Shown in pieces: positions 24,615 through 33,509 of a stretch of 64,000 nt of DNA. The translations under genes were made by a program, and so were the position numbers. Each line of letters opens with the position of its first letter. The first letter of the stretch is position 1. Under the pieces are notes generated by a model, which saw only the letters and a program-made list of their open reading frames with translations, searched no databases and was not told where the DNA came from. Origin of the DNA: an uncultured Hydrogenophaga sp. (GTDB lineage: Bacteria; Pseudomonadota; Gammaproteobacteria; Burkholderiales; Burkholderiaceae_C); NCBI RefSeq assembly GCF_958439165.1, contig NZ_OY288126.1:62001-126000 (forward strand), read 5' to 3'.

Positions 24615-26030
24615 ATGGCCAAGACCGTCGCAGACGTGATCCAGATGGTGAAAGACAACGACGTCAAGTTCGTTGATTTCCGCTTCACCGACACCCGTGG
24701 CAAAGAACAGCACGTGACCGTGCCGATCTCGGCCTTCGGCGAAGACAAGTTCACCTCGGGCCATGCCTTCGACGGTTCGTCCATCGCTGGCTGGAAAGGC
24801 ATCGAAGCCTCGGACATGCAGCTCATGCCCGACCCGAACACCGCCAACATCGATCCCTTCTTCGAAGAGACCACCCTGTTCCTGCAGTGCGACGTGGTCG
24901 AGCCGAGCGACGGGAAGGCCTATGACCGCGACCCGCGTTCCATCGCCAAGCGCGCCGAGGCTTACCTGAAGGCCTCCGGCCTGGGCGACACCGCCTACTT
25001 CGGACCGGAACCCGAATTCTTCATCTTCGACGGCGTGCGCTGGAGCAACGAGCCCGGCAACGTCATGTTCGCCATCGACGAATACGAAGCCCCCTGGAAC
25101 AGCGGCAAGCAGCTCGAAGGCGGCAACCGCGGTCACCGTCCCACCACCAAGGGCGGCTACTTCCCGGTTCCCCCGGTCGACAGCACCCAGGACATGCGCG
25201 CCGAAATGTCGCTGATCCTCGAGTCGCTGGGCATCCCGGTCGAGGTGTTCCACCACGAAGTGGCCGGCGCCGGCCAGAACGAGATCGGCACCAAGTTCTC
25301 CACCCTGGTGGAGCGCGCCGACTGGACCCAGGTCCTGAAGTACGTGGTCTGGAACGTGGCCAATGCCTACGGCAAGACCGCCACCTTCATGCCCAAGCCC
25401 TACGCCGGCGACAACGGTTCCGGCATGCACGTGCACCAGTCCATCTGGAAGGACGGCAAGAACCTGTTCGCCGGTGACGGCTACGCCGGCCTGAGTGATT
25501 TCGCCCTGTACTACATCGGCGGCATCATCAAGCACGCCCGTGCCCTGAACGCCATCACCAACCCCGGCACCAACAGCTACAAGCGCCTGGTCCCTGGCTT
25601 CGAAGCCCCGGTGAAGCTGGCCTACAGCTCGCGCAACCGCTCGGCCTCCATCCGCATCCCGTACGTGGCCAACCCCAAGGGTCGCCGCATCGAGGCGCGT
25701 TTCCCGGATCCTTCGGCCAACCCGTACCTGTGCTTCTCGGCCCTGATGATGGCCGGCCTGGACGGCGTGGAAAACAAGATCCACCCGGGCGAAGCCGCCA
25801 CCAAGGACCTCTACCACCTGCCGCCGGAAGAGGACAAGCTGGTCCCCACCGTCTGCCACAGCCTCGACCAGGCTCTGGAATACCTCGACAAGGACCGCTC
25901 GTTCCTGACCAAGGGTGGCGTGTTCACCGACTCCATGCTGGACGCCTACATCGAGCTGAAGATGCAGGAAGTGACCCGCTTCCGCATGGCGCCGCACCCG
26001 GTCGAGTACGACATGTACTACTCGCTCTGA
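24615..26030 (+). CDS. glnA: Glutamine synthetase, type I
   Basis: This enzyme makes glutamine from glutamate and ammonia with ATP in a cytoplasmic dodecamer. The 471-residue product has the GSI motifs: FDGSSIAGW near residue 50, the metal-binding FGPEPEFFIFD, the ATP segment KPYAGDNGSGMHVHQS, and the adenylylation loop TKDLYHLPPEE with Y400, so it should be controlled by GlnE. Length and C-terminus (PVEYDMYYSL) are standard. AGGAG precedes the ATG; a TTG one codon upstream is not needed. Transcription appears NtrC and sigma-54 dependent and ends at a strong terminator. Confidence 0.98.
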   Translation: MAKTVADVIQMVKDNDVKFVDFRFTDTRGKEQHVTVPISAFGEDKFTSGHAFDGSSIAGWKGIEASDMQLMPDPNTANIDPFFEETTLFLQCDVVEPSDGKAYDRDPRSIAKRAEAYLKASGLGDTAYFGPEPEFFIFDGVRWSNEPGNVMFAIDEYEAPWNSGKQLEGGNRGHRPTTKGGYFPVPPVDSTQDMRAEMSLILESLGIPVEVFHHEVAGAGQNEIGTKFSTLVERADWTQVLKYVVWNVANAYGKTATFMPKPYAGDNGSGMHVHQSIWKDGKNLFAGDGYAGLSDFALYYIGGIIKHARALNAITNPGTNSYKRLVPGFEAPVKLAYSSRNRSASIRIPYVANPKGRRIEARFPDPSANPYLCFSALMMAGLDGVENKIHPGEAATKDLYHLPPEEDKLVPTVCHSLDQALEYLDKDRSFLTKGGVFTDSMLDAYIELKMQEVTRFRMAPHPVEYDMYYSL

Positions 26031-26046
26031 TCTTCGGGTCGGACAG

Positions 26047-26075
26047 AAAGGACGGCTTCGGCCGTCCTTTTTTTT
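26047..26075 (+). terminator. Rho-independent terminator after glnA
   Basis: A perfect 10-bp stem (aaaggacggc with gccgtccttt) closes on a TTCG tetraloop and is followed by a run of T through 26075. It separates glnA from the downstream ntrB-ntrC unit. Confidence 0.93.
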
Positions 26076-26182
26076 GCCCGCCATCCGGCCAGACGGCCCG
26101 CTGCGCCTGCGCGCCGGGCACTTTGGCCCGTTGATTCGGTCATACTGCCCGGTCTGAAGTCTGTCCCCATGGAGCCGCCAAC

Positions 26183-26725
26183 GTGCCTGCCCGCAAACCC
26201 CGCCTGATGTCGAGTCGCCTGGCCTGTCTGGCCATGCTGTGCAGCGTCGCTCAGCTGCCTGCCCTGGCCCAGGACCGCATCTACCGCTGCGGCAACGAAT
26301 ACACGAACAATGCCCAGGTCGCGAAGTCGCGAGGCTGCACCGTCATCGACGGCGGCAACATCACCGTGATCGAAGGGCCCAAGCCTGCCACCCCGGCGCC
26401 GAGCCGGCCTGCTGCCAGCCAGGGCAGCGGAACCAGCGAGCGCAGCAGCGGAGAGCGCATCGACAGCGCCTCGCAACGGGCCCGCGACAGCGATGCCCGC
26501 GCCATCCTCGAAAGCGAGCTCCGCCGCGCTGAAGCGCGGCTGAACGAGGCCCGCACCGCCTATGCGAACGGAGCGCCCGAAAAGCAGGGCATCGAGGGAC
26601 GCAACCACCAGCGCTATCTCGACCGCGTGGCCGAACTCAAGGCTGCGCTCACCCGCGCCGAGAACGACGTGGCCGGTCTGCAGCGCGAGCTGGCTCGCCT
26701 GGGCGGCCAGCCGAGCGGGCGGTGA
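26183..26725 (+). CDS. Secreted coiled-coil protein upstream of ntrB
   Basis: The 180-residue product starts with a signal peptide (LACLAMLCSVAQLPALA, cut before QDRIY). A short cysteine pair region IYRCGNEYTNN...SRGCTVIDGG, a proline/serine-rich linker, and a helical C-terminal half (ESELRRAEARLNEARTAYA, RVAELKAALTRAENDVAGLQRELA) follow and suggest a coiled coil. The GTG start has GGAG eight bases before it; an ATG eight codons later is an alternative. The stop overlaps the ntrB GTG, so the two are coupled. Its function is unknown; the conserved position next to ntrB is suggestive but unexplained. Confidence 0.75.
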   Translation: MPARKPRLMSSRLACLAMLCSVAQLPALAQDRIYRCGNEYTNNAQVAKSRGCTVIDGGNITVIEGPKPATPAPSRPAASQGSGTSERSSGERIDSASQRARDSDARAILESELRRAEARLNEARTAYANGAPEKQGIEGRNHQRYLDRVAELKAALTRAENDVAGLQRELARLGGQPSGR

Positions 26726-27816
26726 GCAGGTCGAATTCGCAGGGCGCGGCCCCGGCGGCCGGGCCGGCAAGCCGTTTCCAGTCGCTGGACCTGCTGGCCA
26801 CGCTGGTGGCCGTGGTCGACCCGGAAGGCCATGTGCTGTTCGCCAATGCGGCCCTGGAGGATGCGCTGGGCATGTCCCGGCGCAGCATCACCGGCGCGCG
26901 CATGCAGGACTGCTTCACCGACCCGGCCCTGCTCGACAACGCCCTGACCGGCGCACGCGGCAACGAGTTCGCCGCCCTGCGCTACGACGCCTTCCTGCGC
27001 CGCATGACCCACGACCCGTTGCCGGTGCACGTGGTGGTGGCCCAGACCGAAAGCAATGCCGAAGTGGTGGTGGAGCTGCTGCCGCTGGAGCAGCAGACCC
27101 GTCAGGAGCGTGAGGAGCGGCTGATCGACCAGGCCCAGGCCAACAAGGAGCTGATCCGCAACCTGGCCCACGAGATCAAGAACCCGCTGGGCGGTATCCG
27201 TGGTGCGGCCCAGCTGCTGCAGATGGACCTCGAATCGCGCGAGCTGATCGAGTACACGCAGGTCATCATCCACGAGGCCGACCGGCTGCAGTCGCTGGTG
27301 GACCGGCTGCTGGCGCCGCACCGCCGGCCGCATGTGGTGGGCGACGTCAACATCCACGAGGTCTGCGAGCGGGTGCGCTCGCTCATCCTGGCCGAGTTCC
27401 CGCGTGGCCTTCGTGTGGTGCGCGACTACGACATCTCCATCCCCGAATTCCGGGGCGACCGGGAACAGCTCATCCAGGCGGTGCTCAACATCGCCCACAA
27501 CGCGGCGCAGGCCCTGTCCGACCGCATCGCGGCGGGCGACGCACGCATCACCTTCCGCACCCGGGTGGGCCGCCAGGTCACGTTTGGCAAGCAGCGCTAT
27601 CGGCTGGCACTGGAATTGCATGTGATGGACAACGGGCCCGGCGTGCCGGACTCGATCAAGGACCGCATCTTCTTTCCCCTGGTCTCAGGGCGCGATGGCG
27701 GGTCCGGCCTGGGGCTGACGCTGGCGCAAACCTTCGTGCAGCAACACCATGGCCTGATCGAGTGCGAGAGCACACCGGGACACACGGACTTCAAGATCCT
27801 GATCCCGCTGCCCTAG
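26722..27816 (+). CDS. ntrB: Nitrogen regulation sensor kinase NtrB (GlnL)
   Basis: NtrB phosphorylates or dephosphorylates NtrC according to nitrogen status signalled by PII protein. The 364-residue cytoplasmic kinase has a PAS domain at about 20-110, the HisKA box NLAHEIKNPLGGIRGAAQLL with H150, and an ATPase domain with NIAHNAAQAL and DGGSGLGLTLAQTFVQQHHG. It has no membrane segment, as expected. A GTG start overlaps the upstream stop (GTGA). ntrC follows after 35 bp. Confidence 0.96.
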   Translation: MSRSNSQGAAPAAGPASRFQSLDLLATLVAVVDPEGHVLFANAALEDALGMSRRSITGARMQDCFTDPALLDNALTGARGNEFAALRYDAFLRRMTHDPLPVHVVVAQTESNAEVVVELLPLEQQTRQEREERLIDQAQANKELIRNLAHEIKNPLGGIRGAAQLLQMDLESRELIEYTQVIIHEADRLQSLVDRLLAPHRRPHVVGDVNIHEVCERVRSLILAEFPRGLRVVRDYDISIPEFRGDREQLIQAVLNIAHNAAQALSDRIAAGDARITFRTRVGRQVTFGKQRYRLALELHVMDNGPGVPDSIKDRIFFPLVSGRDGGSGLGLTLAQTFVQQHHGLIECESTPGHTDFKILIPLP

Positions 27817-27851
27817 CAACACACACGCGCCCGAACAAGGACCAACGACAC

Positions 27852-29381
27852 ATGAAGCCGATCTGGATAGTGGATGACGACCAATCGATCCGCTTCGTGC
27901 TCGAAAAGGCGCTGCTGCGCGAGAACCTGCCCACCCGCAGCTTCACCCATCCGCAGGACGTGCTGCGCGCCCTGGCCGACACCCCCGAAGCCGAGGGTCC
28001 GCAGATCCTGGTCAGCGACATCCGCATGCCCGGTGGCTCCGGCCTGGATCTGCTGGAGAAGGTCAAGGAGCGGCTGCCCGGCCTGCCGGTGATCATCATG
28101 ACCGCCTTCTCCGATCTGGACAGCGCGGTCAGCGCCTTCCAGGGCGGTGCCTTCGAATACCTGCCCAAGCCCTTCGACCTGCCCAAGGCGGTGGAGCTGA
28201 TCCGCCGCGCGGTGGAGGAAAGCCAGCGCGAGGAAGTGGCCGAGGAGCGCATGACCGCGGTGCCTGAAATGCTGGGCCAGGCGCCCGCCATGCAGGACGT
28301 GTTCCGCGCCATCGGCCGGCTCTCGCAAAGCCAGGTCACGGTGCTGATCACCGGCGAGTCCGGTTCCGGCAAGGAGCTGGTGGCGCGCGCCCTGCACAAG
28401 CATTCGCCCCGGGCCAGCGGCCCGTTCGTGGCCATCAACACCGCGGCCATACCGAAGGACCTGCTGGAGTCCGAGCTGTTCGGTCATGAGCGCGGCGCCT
28501 TCACCGGCGCCCAGACCATGCGGCGCGGCCGCTTCGAGCAGGCCGACGGTGGCACCCTGTTCCTGGACGAGATCGGCGACATGCCGTTCGACCTGCAGAC
28601 GCGCCTGCTGCGCGTGCTGTCCGATGGGCACTTCTACCGGGTCGGTGGTCACAGTGCGGTGCGCGCCAATGTGCGCGTGATCGCCGCCACCCACCAGAAC
28701 CTGGAACAGCGGGTCAAGGAGGGCGTGTTCCGCGAAGACCTGTTCCACCGTCTCAACGTGATCCGCCTGCGCCTGCCGGCCTTGCGCGAGCGGCGCGAGG
28801 ACGTGCCCATGCTCACCCGCTTCTTCCTGCAGCAGAGCGCGCGGCAGCTGGGTGTGGAGCCCAAGCGGATTTCCGAGCCGGCGCTCAAGTTGCTGGGCAG
28901 CTTCGACTTTCCCGGCAACGTGCGTCAGCTGGAGAACCTGTGCCACTGGCTCACCGTGATGGCGCCGGCCCAGGTGATCGAGGTCAAGGACCTGCCGCCC
29001 GAGGTGCTGGGCAGCGTGGCCACGGCCCAGAGCGGTGCGGACGACCCGGTGGGTGCAGCCTTGCCCTCGCCGCTGTCCGGTGCTGCTGCACCGCTGCTGG
29101 CTTCCCTGCCACCGGCAGCCCTGAACGGTGCTGCCTTGGAGGCTGCCAGCACGGCAGCGGCCGGTTCGGCCACCTGGGAACAAGGCCTTCAGGCCGAGGC
29201 CCTGGCCCTGCTGGAAAACGGCCGGACCGATGTGTGGGACGTGCTGACCCGCCGCTTCGAGACCCGCCTGATCCAGACCGCGCTGGCCAACACCCGCGGT
29301 CGCCGCATCGAGGCCGCCCACAAGCTGGGCATCGGCCGCAACACCATCACCCGCAAGATCCAGGAGCTGGATCTGGAGTGA
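27852..29381 (+). CDS. ntrC: Nitrogen regulation response regulator NtrC (GlnG)
   Basis: NtrC is the sigma-54 enhancer-binding activator of nitrogen genes. The 509-residue product has a receiver domain with D56 in LVSDIRMPGGSG and an AAA+ domain with Walker A GESGSGKELVA, the GAFTGA loop that contacts sigma-54, and Walker B GGTLFLDEIGDMP. A long Ala/Pro-rich linker at about 385-440 precedes a Fis-type HTH (TRGRRIEAAHKLGIGRNTITRKIQEL). The linker is longer than in E. coli NtrC (469 residues). Its likely local target is the glnA promoter with its two NtrC palindromes. Confidence 0.97.
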   Translation: MKPIWIVDDDQSIRFVLEKALLRENLPTRSFTHPQDVLRALADTPEAEGPQILVSDIRMPGGSGLDLLEKVKERLPGLPVIIMTAFSDLDSAVSAFQGGAFEYLPKPFDLPKAVELIRRAVEESQREEVAEERMTAVPEMLGQAPAMQDVFRAIGRLSQSQVTVLITGESGSGKELVARALHKHSPRASGPFVAINTAAIPKDLLESELFGHERGAFTGAQTMRRGRFEQADGGTLFLDEIGDMPFDLQTRLLRVLSDGHFYRVGGHSAVRANVRVIAATHQNLEQRVKEGVFREDLFHRLNVIRLRLPALRERREDVPMLTRFFLQQSARQLGVEPKRISEPALKLLGSFDFPGNVRQLENLCHWLTVMAPAQVIEVKDLPPEVLGSVATAQSGADDPVGAALPSPLSGAAAPLLASLPPAALNGAALEAASTAAAGSATWEQGLQAEALALLENGRTDVWDVLTRRFETRLIQTALANTRGRRIEAAHKLGIGRNTITRKIQELDLE

Positions 29382-29387
29382 GGCCGG

Positions 29388-30152
29388 TCAGCCCAGGGTG
29401 ATTACCACCGGGGCGTGGTCGCTGGGCTGGGTGTTCTTGCGGGGCGCGCGGTCGATGGTGCAGCCAGAGACCCGGGCCTTCACCGCATCGGTGACCAGGA
29501 TGTGGTCGATGCGCATGCCCCGGTTCTTCTGGAAACCGAGCATCCGGTAATCCCACCAGCTGAAGCTCTTCGGCGGCTGATCGAACAGGCGGTGCGCATC
29601 GTGCAGGCCCAGGCCGACCAGCGCCTGCAGGTGGGTGCGCTCCTCGGTGGTGCAGTGGATGGTCTCGCGCAGGCCGTCCGGGTCCCAGACGTCGGCATCG
29701 TCGAAGGTGATGTTGTAGTCGCCCATGAGCATCAGCTGCGGGTGCGCGGCCATCTCGGTCTTCACCCATTCGCGCAGCGCGGTCAGCCAGGCCATCTTGT
29801 AGGCGAACTTGTCGCTGCCCGGCGCCTGGCCGTTGGGGAAGTAGGCACCGATGACCCGCACGCCCGCGATGGTGGCGCACAGCACGCGCGACTGCTCGTC
29901 GGCAAAGCCGGGGATGTTCTTCACCACGTCGGTGGCCGGCTCGCGGCTGATCAGGGCCACGCCGTTGTAGGTCTTCTGGCCGAACCACTGCGCCTGGTAA
30001 CCGGCCTCGGCAAAGGCCTGGGCCGGAAACTTGTCGTCGGTGAGCTTGAGTTCCTGCAGGGCCAGCACGTCCACCGGGTGGGTGGCCAGCCAGTCCAGCA
30101 CCTGGGGCAGGCGGACCCCCAGGGAGTTGACGTTCCAGGTGGCGAGTTGCAT
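29388..30152 (-). CDS. xth: Exodeoxyribonuclease III
   Basis: This enzyme is a base-excision-repair AP endonuclease and 3'-exonuclease of the EEP fold. The 254-residue product has ATWNVNSLGVRLPQVLDWL, the metal-binding Glu in LALQELKLTDDKFP, the catalytic block GAYFPNGQ, LMGDYNITFDDADVWDP, WWDYR and the C-terminal SDHAPVVITLG. I chose the ATG that starts MQLATWNVNSLG, the family's usual beginning, over an in-frame start 26 codons upstream. Its stop lies seven bases from the ntrC stop (convergent). Confidence 0.95.
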   Translation of the reverse strand: MQLATWNVNSLGVRLPQVLDWLATHPVDVLALQELKLTDDKFPAQAFAEAGYQAQWFGQKTYNGVALISREPATDVVKNIPGFADEQSRVLCATIAGVRVIGAYFPNGQAPGSDKFAYKMAWLTALREWVKTEMAAHPQLMLMGDYNITFDDADVWDPDGLRETIHCTTEERTHLQALVGLGLHDAHRLFDQPPKSFSWWDYRMLGFQKNRGMRIDHILVTDAVKARVSGCTIDRAPRKNTQPSDHAPVVITLG

Positions 30153-30172
30153 CGGGTTCTTTCGTGACGGGT

Positions 30173-30559
30173 TCACCAGCGCAGCGCGCAGCGGTCGCCG
30201 CTGGCCTGGCGCCACACGGCCACGGCGCACAGGCCGGGCACCTGGGGTTCGAGTTCGCGGCGGATGTAGCTGCAGAGGTTTTCCAGCGTGGGGATGCCGA
30301 TGCCTTCCACCTCGTCCAGGAAATGGTGGTCCAGCTTGTCGCGCAGCACCGCGATGGTGCGGCGCAGGTAGGCCAGGTCGATCACCATGCCGCCGGCATC
30401 CGGCGTGCCCCGCACCGTCACTTCGGCCTCGTAGGTGTGGCCGTGCACCCGGCGGCTGCCTTCGGCCTCGATGGTGCGGCGCAGGGTGTGGGCCGACTCG
30501 AAATAGAAGCGCTGCGAGAGTTCGTGCAGCGCGGGGGACGGGGCGGGACTCGTGCTCAT
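30173..30559 (-). CDS. queD: QueD-like 6-carboxytetrahydropterin synthase
   Basis: QueD converts dihydroneopterin triphosphate to 6-carboxytetrahydropterin in queuosine/preQ0 synthesis. The 128-residue product keeps the three zinc histidines (H24 in FESAHTL; H39 and H41 in VHGHTYEAEV) and the LDHHFLDEV and PTLENLCSYI segments. The catalytic cysteine that normally precedes HGH by four residues (CxxxHGH) is serine here, S35. It follows queE with a 4-bp overlap, so pathway membership is well supported, while the missing cysteine raises a mechanistic question. Confidence 0.85.
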   Translation of the reverse strand: MSTSPAPSPALHELSQRFYFESAHTLRRTIEAEGSRRVHGHTYEAEVTVRGTPDAGGMVIDLAYLRRTIAVLRDKLDHHFLDEVEGIGIPTLENLCSYIRRELEPQVPGLCAVAVWRQASGDRCALRW

Positions 30560-31197
30560 GGAATGTCCAGGATCTTGTGGGTCTGCAGGGACAGGCGCCA
30601 GCGCGGGCGGGCCTGGCAGAGGTCGATGGCGCGGCGGGTGTTCTGCTGGCGCAGCAGGCCGTCCATGGGCTGCAGCAGCCAGTGGTCGAATTGCAGGTCG
30701 GGCATGGCTTCCACCGCGTCGGGCAGCAGCCCGGGCTGGGGCCAGACCAGCTTGAGCTCGTGGCCGCTGCGCTGCACCCAGTCGGCGCCGGCCTTGGGGC
30801 TGACGCAGATCCAGTCGATGCCCTCGGGCACCGGCAGCGTGCCGTTGGTTTCCACCGCGATCTCGAAGCCCTGCGCGTGCAGCGCGTCGATCAGCGCCTG
30901 ATCGATCTGCAGCATCGGCTCGCCGCCGGTGATGACGATGTAGCGGTGGCCCTGGCCCTCGGGCCAGAGCGAGGCCGCCAGATCCGCCAGATCGGCCGCC
31001 TGCGCAAACTTGCCGCCGCGCACGCCGTCGGTGCCGACGAAGTCGGTGTCGCAGAACTGGCAGACGGCGGTCTTGCGGTCTTCCTCGCGGCCATTCCAGA
31101 GGTTGCAGCCGGCCATGCGGCAGAACACGGCCGGGCGACCGGCACGCTGGCCCTCGCCCTGCAGCGTGTAGAAGACTTCCTTCACCGCGTAGCTCAT
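30556..31197 (-). CDS. queE: 7-carboxy-7-deazaguanine synthase QueE
   Basis: QueE is the radical SAM enzyme that turns 6-carboxytetrahydropterin into 7-carboxy-7-deazaguanine. The 213-residue product has the substrate loop YTLQGEGQRAGRPAVFCRMAGCNLW and a cluster motif with 14 residues between the first two cysteines (CNLW...AVCQFCDTD), as in the CX14CX2C QueE subclass. ITGGEPMLQ (the SAM-binding GGE) and ETNGTLP follow. Its ATG overlaps the folA stop and its stop overlaps queD (ATGA), giving a folA-queE-queD coupled unit. Confidence 0.95.
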   Translation of the reverse strand: MSYAVKEVFYTLQGEGQRAGRPAVFCRMAGCNLWNGREEDRKTAVCQFCDTDFVGTDGVRGGKFAQAADLADLAASLWPEGQGHRYIVITGGEPMLQIDQALIDALHAQGFEIAVETNGTLPVPEGIDWICVSPKAGADWVQRSGHELKLVWPQPGLLPDAVEAMPDLQFDHWLLQPMDGLLRQQNTRRAIDLCQARPRWRLSLQTHKILDIP

Positions 31198-31694
31198 GGC
31201 CGGCGCTCCAGGGTCACGAAGGCATAGGGCAGACCGTCGGCCGACACGTGGGTCTCTCGCTTCGCCTCGGTCCATTCGGGGCCGAACACCGGCGCATGGG
31301 CGTCGCCCTCGAACTCGCGACCGATCTCGGTGACCACCGCGGTGCTGGCCCGGTCCAGCGCCTGGGCATAGATCTGCGCACCGCCGATCACCCACACATC
31401 GGGCTGGCCGGCGCACAGGGCCAGCGCCTCGTCGAGCGACGCAGCGCGCTCTGCGCCTTCGGCCTGCCAGGCGGTGTCGCGGCTGAGCACGATGTTGGCC
31501 CGGCCCGGCAGGGGCCGGAAGCGCGGCGGCAGCGAGTCCCAGGTCTTGCGGCCCATCACCACCGGGCAGCCCAGGGTGGTGCGCTTGAAGTGGGCCAGGT
31601 CTTCCGGCAGGTGCCAGGGCATGCGGTTGTCGCGGCCGATCACGCCGTTGGCGGCGCGGGCCAGGATCAGGTGGAGGCGGGGCAGGGTGACCAT
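31194..31694 (-). CDS. folA: Dihydrofolate reductase
   Basis: DHFR reduces dihydrofolate with NADPH to supply one-carbon carriers. The 166-residue product has LILARAANGVIGRDNRMPWHLPEDLAHFKRTT with the acidic active-site residue in PEDL, VVMGRKTWDSLP, the NADPH loop LPGRANIVLSR and VIGGAQIYAQAL. Length is typical. The gene is three genes downstream of thyA on the same strand, the usual pairing because thymidylate synthase regenerates dihydrofolate. The EamA transporter lies between them. Confidence 0.97.
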   Translation of the reverse strand: MVTLPRLHLILARAANGVIGRDNRMPWHLPEDLAHFKRTTLGCPVVMGRKTWDSLPPRFRPLPGRANIVLSRDTAWQAEGAERAASLDEALALCAGQPDVWVIGGAQIYAQALDRASTAVVTEIGREFEGDAHAPVFGPEWTEAKRETHVSADGLPYAFVTLERRP

Positions 31695-31699
31695 GTTTC

Positions 31700-32611
31700 T
31701 CAGGTGCGGGAGGTCGCAGCGGTGCGGCCGGGAGACGGCAGCAGCACGCTGGCAATGGCCATCATCACGAAGCCGATGGCCAGCCAGTCCTGCCAGTGCG
31801 GGATCTCGCCGACGATGAAGGTGGCGCTCAGCGTGCCCACCAGCGGGATGGCCATCACGCTCATGGCACTGGTGGCCGGCGGCAGGTGGCGGGCCAGGCC
31901 GAACCAGATCAGCTGGGCCACGCCGTAGTTGATGAGCACGCCGTACAGCAGGCTGACCCACATGGCGCCGCTGAAGGTCGTCACGTCGGGCGCCGGCTCG
32001 AAGACGATGGCCAGCACCCACACCACCACGCTGCCCAGCAGCAGCATCCACACCGTGACCACCATGGGCGAGAGCGTGAAGGTGGCGCGCCGGAACATGA
32101 GCGTGCCCAGGCCCCAGCAGAGGGCGGCACCGAGCATCCAGGCGATGCCCACCGGCCGGCCCGAGAGGCTCTGCAGTTCGTGCCACAGCAGCAGGCCGAT
32201 GGCGATGCCGGCGCTGGTCACCGCCACCCGCACCCGCGGCGTGATGCGTTCGCTGAAGAACAGCGCGCCCAGCAGCACGGTGAAGATCGGCATGGTGAAA
32301 CCCAGGATGGCCGCGCGGCCCGAAGCCAGCGCCTGCACCCCGAAGATGGACAGCGTGTGCCAGCCCAGCACATTGGGCAGACCGAGCCAGGCGATGGTGG
32401 CCCACTCGTCCCGTCGGGGCCACATGCGCTCACCCTGGCCGCGCACATACAGGAACAGCCAGGCAGCGCCCAGGCACATGGTGCTGGCCCGGAAGTACAG
32501 CGGCGGCATCTCCTGCAGCGACAGCTTCATCATGGGCCAGTTGACCCCCCACATCAGGGTCAGGGCCAGCAGGCCCCACAGCTGGCGACGGCTGAGCGTG
32601 GCGGCCGGCAT
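31700..32611 (-). CDS. EamA/DMT-family transporter
   Basis: The 303-residue product has ten predicted helices in two EamA repeats, for example LWGLLALTLMWGVNWPMMKLSL at the start of the first and GIAWMLGAALCWGLGTLMFRR at the start of the second. These inner-membrane drug/metabolite transporters usually export amino acids or small metabolites; the substrate is unknown. Its ATG overlaps the thyA stop by one base (TGATG), and folA begins five bases after its stop, so it is part of the thyA-folA-queE-queD transcript. Confidence 0.9.
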   Translation of the reverse strand: MPAATLSRRQLWGLLALTLMWGVNWPMMKLSLQEMPPLYFRASTMCLGAAWLFLYVRGQGERMWPRRDEWATIAWLGLPNVLGWHTLSIFGVQALASGRAAILGFTMPIFTVLLGALFFSERITPRVRVAVTSAGIAIGLLLWHELQSLSGRPVGIAWMLGAALCWGLGTLMFRRATFTLSPMVVTVWMLLLGSVVVWVLAIVFEPAPDVTTFSGAMWVSLLYGVLINYGVAQLIWFGLARHLPPATSAMSVMAIPLVGTLSATFIVGEIPHWQDWLAIGFVMMAIASVLLPSPGRTAATSRT

Positions 32612-33453
32612 CAGACCGCCACCGGCGCCTTGATGGCCGGGTGGTGCTGGTAATCGAGCACCTCGAAGTCTTCGTACTGGTAGTCGAAGATCGAGTCCGG
32701 CTTGCGGCGGATGTTGAGGGTCGGGTAGGCGAAGGGCTGGCGCGAGAGCTGCAGTTCCACCTGCTCGTGGTGGTTGCTGTAGATGTGGCAGTCGCCACCG
32801 GTCCAGATGAAGTCGCCCACGTCCAGGTCGCACTGCTGGGCCAGCATGTGGGTCAGCAGCGCATAGCTGGCGATGTTGAACGGCACGCCCAGGAAGATGT
32901 CGGCGCTGCGCTGGTACAGCTGGCAGCTGAGCCGGCCGCGTTCACCCGGGGCCTGCGGCGGCGCCACGTAGAACTGGAAGAACGCGTGGCAGGGCATCAG
33001 GGCCATCTTGTTCAGGTCGGCCACGTTCCAGGCGCTGACGATGATGCGGCGCGAATCGGGGTTGGTGCGCAGCTGCTTCACCACCTCGCTGATCTGGTCG
33101 ATGTGGCCGCCGTCCGGCGTGGGCCAGTTGCGCCACTGCACGCCGTAGACCGGGCCCAGGTCGCCGTCTTCGCGCGCCCATTCGTCCCAGATGGTGCAGC
33201 CGCGTTCCTGCAGCCACTTCACATTGCTGTCGCCGCGCAGGAACCACAGCAGTTCCACGATGAGGGCCTTCAGGAACACCTTCTTGGTGGTCACCAGCGG
33301 AAAGCCCTCGTTCAGGTCGAAGCGCATCTGGTGGCCGAACACGCTGGTGGTGCCGGTGCCGGTGCGGTCGGTCTTCTGCACGCCGGTCGTGTAGACGTGG
33401 CGCATGAAGTCTTCGTACTGGGAGCGCACGGGGCGGGATGCAGATTCGGACAT
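32611..33453 (-). CDS. thyA: Thymidylate synthase
   Basis: ThyA methylates dUMP to dTMP using methylenetetrahydrofolate. The 280-residue product has TGTGTTSVFGHQMRFDL near the N-terminus, FLRGDSNVKWLQE, GPVYGVQWRNW, the catalytic cysteine in MALMPCHAFFQFYV, RSADIFLGVPFNIASYALL and DCHIYSNHHEQ. It heads the coupled transcript with the EamA, folA, queE and queD genes. The chosen ATG gives the common MxxxxxxPVRxQYEDFMRH beginning. Confidence 0.97.
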   Translation of the reverse strand: MSESASRPVRSQYEDFMRHVYTTGVQKTDRTGTGTTSVFGHQMRFDLNEGFPLVTTKKVFLKALIVELLWFLRGDSNVKWLQERGCTIWDEWAREDGDLGPVYGVQWRNWPTPDGGHIDQISEVVKQLRTNPDSRRIIVSAWNVADLNKMALMPCHAFFQFYVAPPQAPGERGRLSCQLYQRSADIFLGVPFNIASYALLTHMLAQQCDLDVGDFIWTGGDCHIYSNHHEQVELQLSRQPFAYPTLNIRRKPDSIFDYQYEDFEVLDYQHHPAIKAPVAV

Positions 33454-33509
33454 GGTGGCGGGGGTGTCGGGGGCAAAGGGGGATTTTCCCCCGAATCTCA
33501 AAGACCGGT

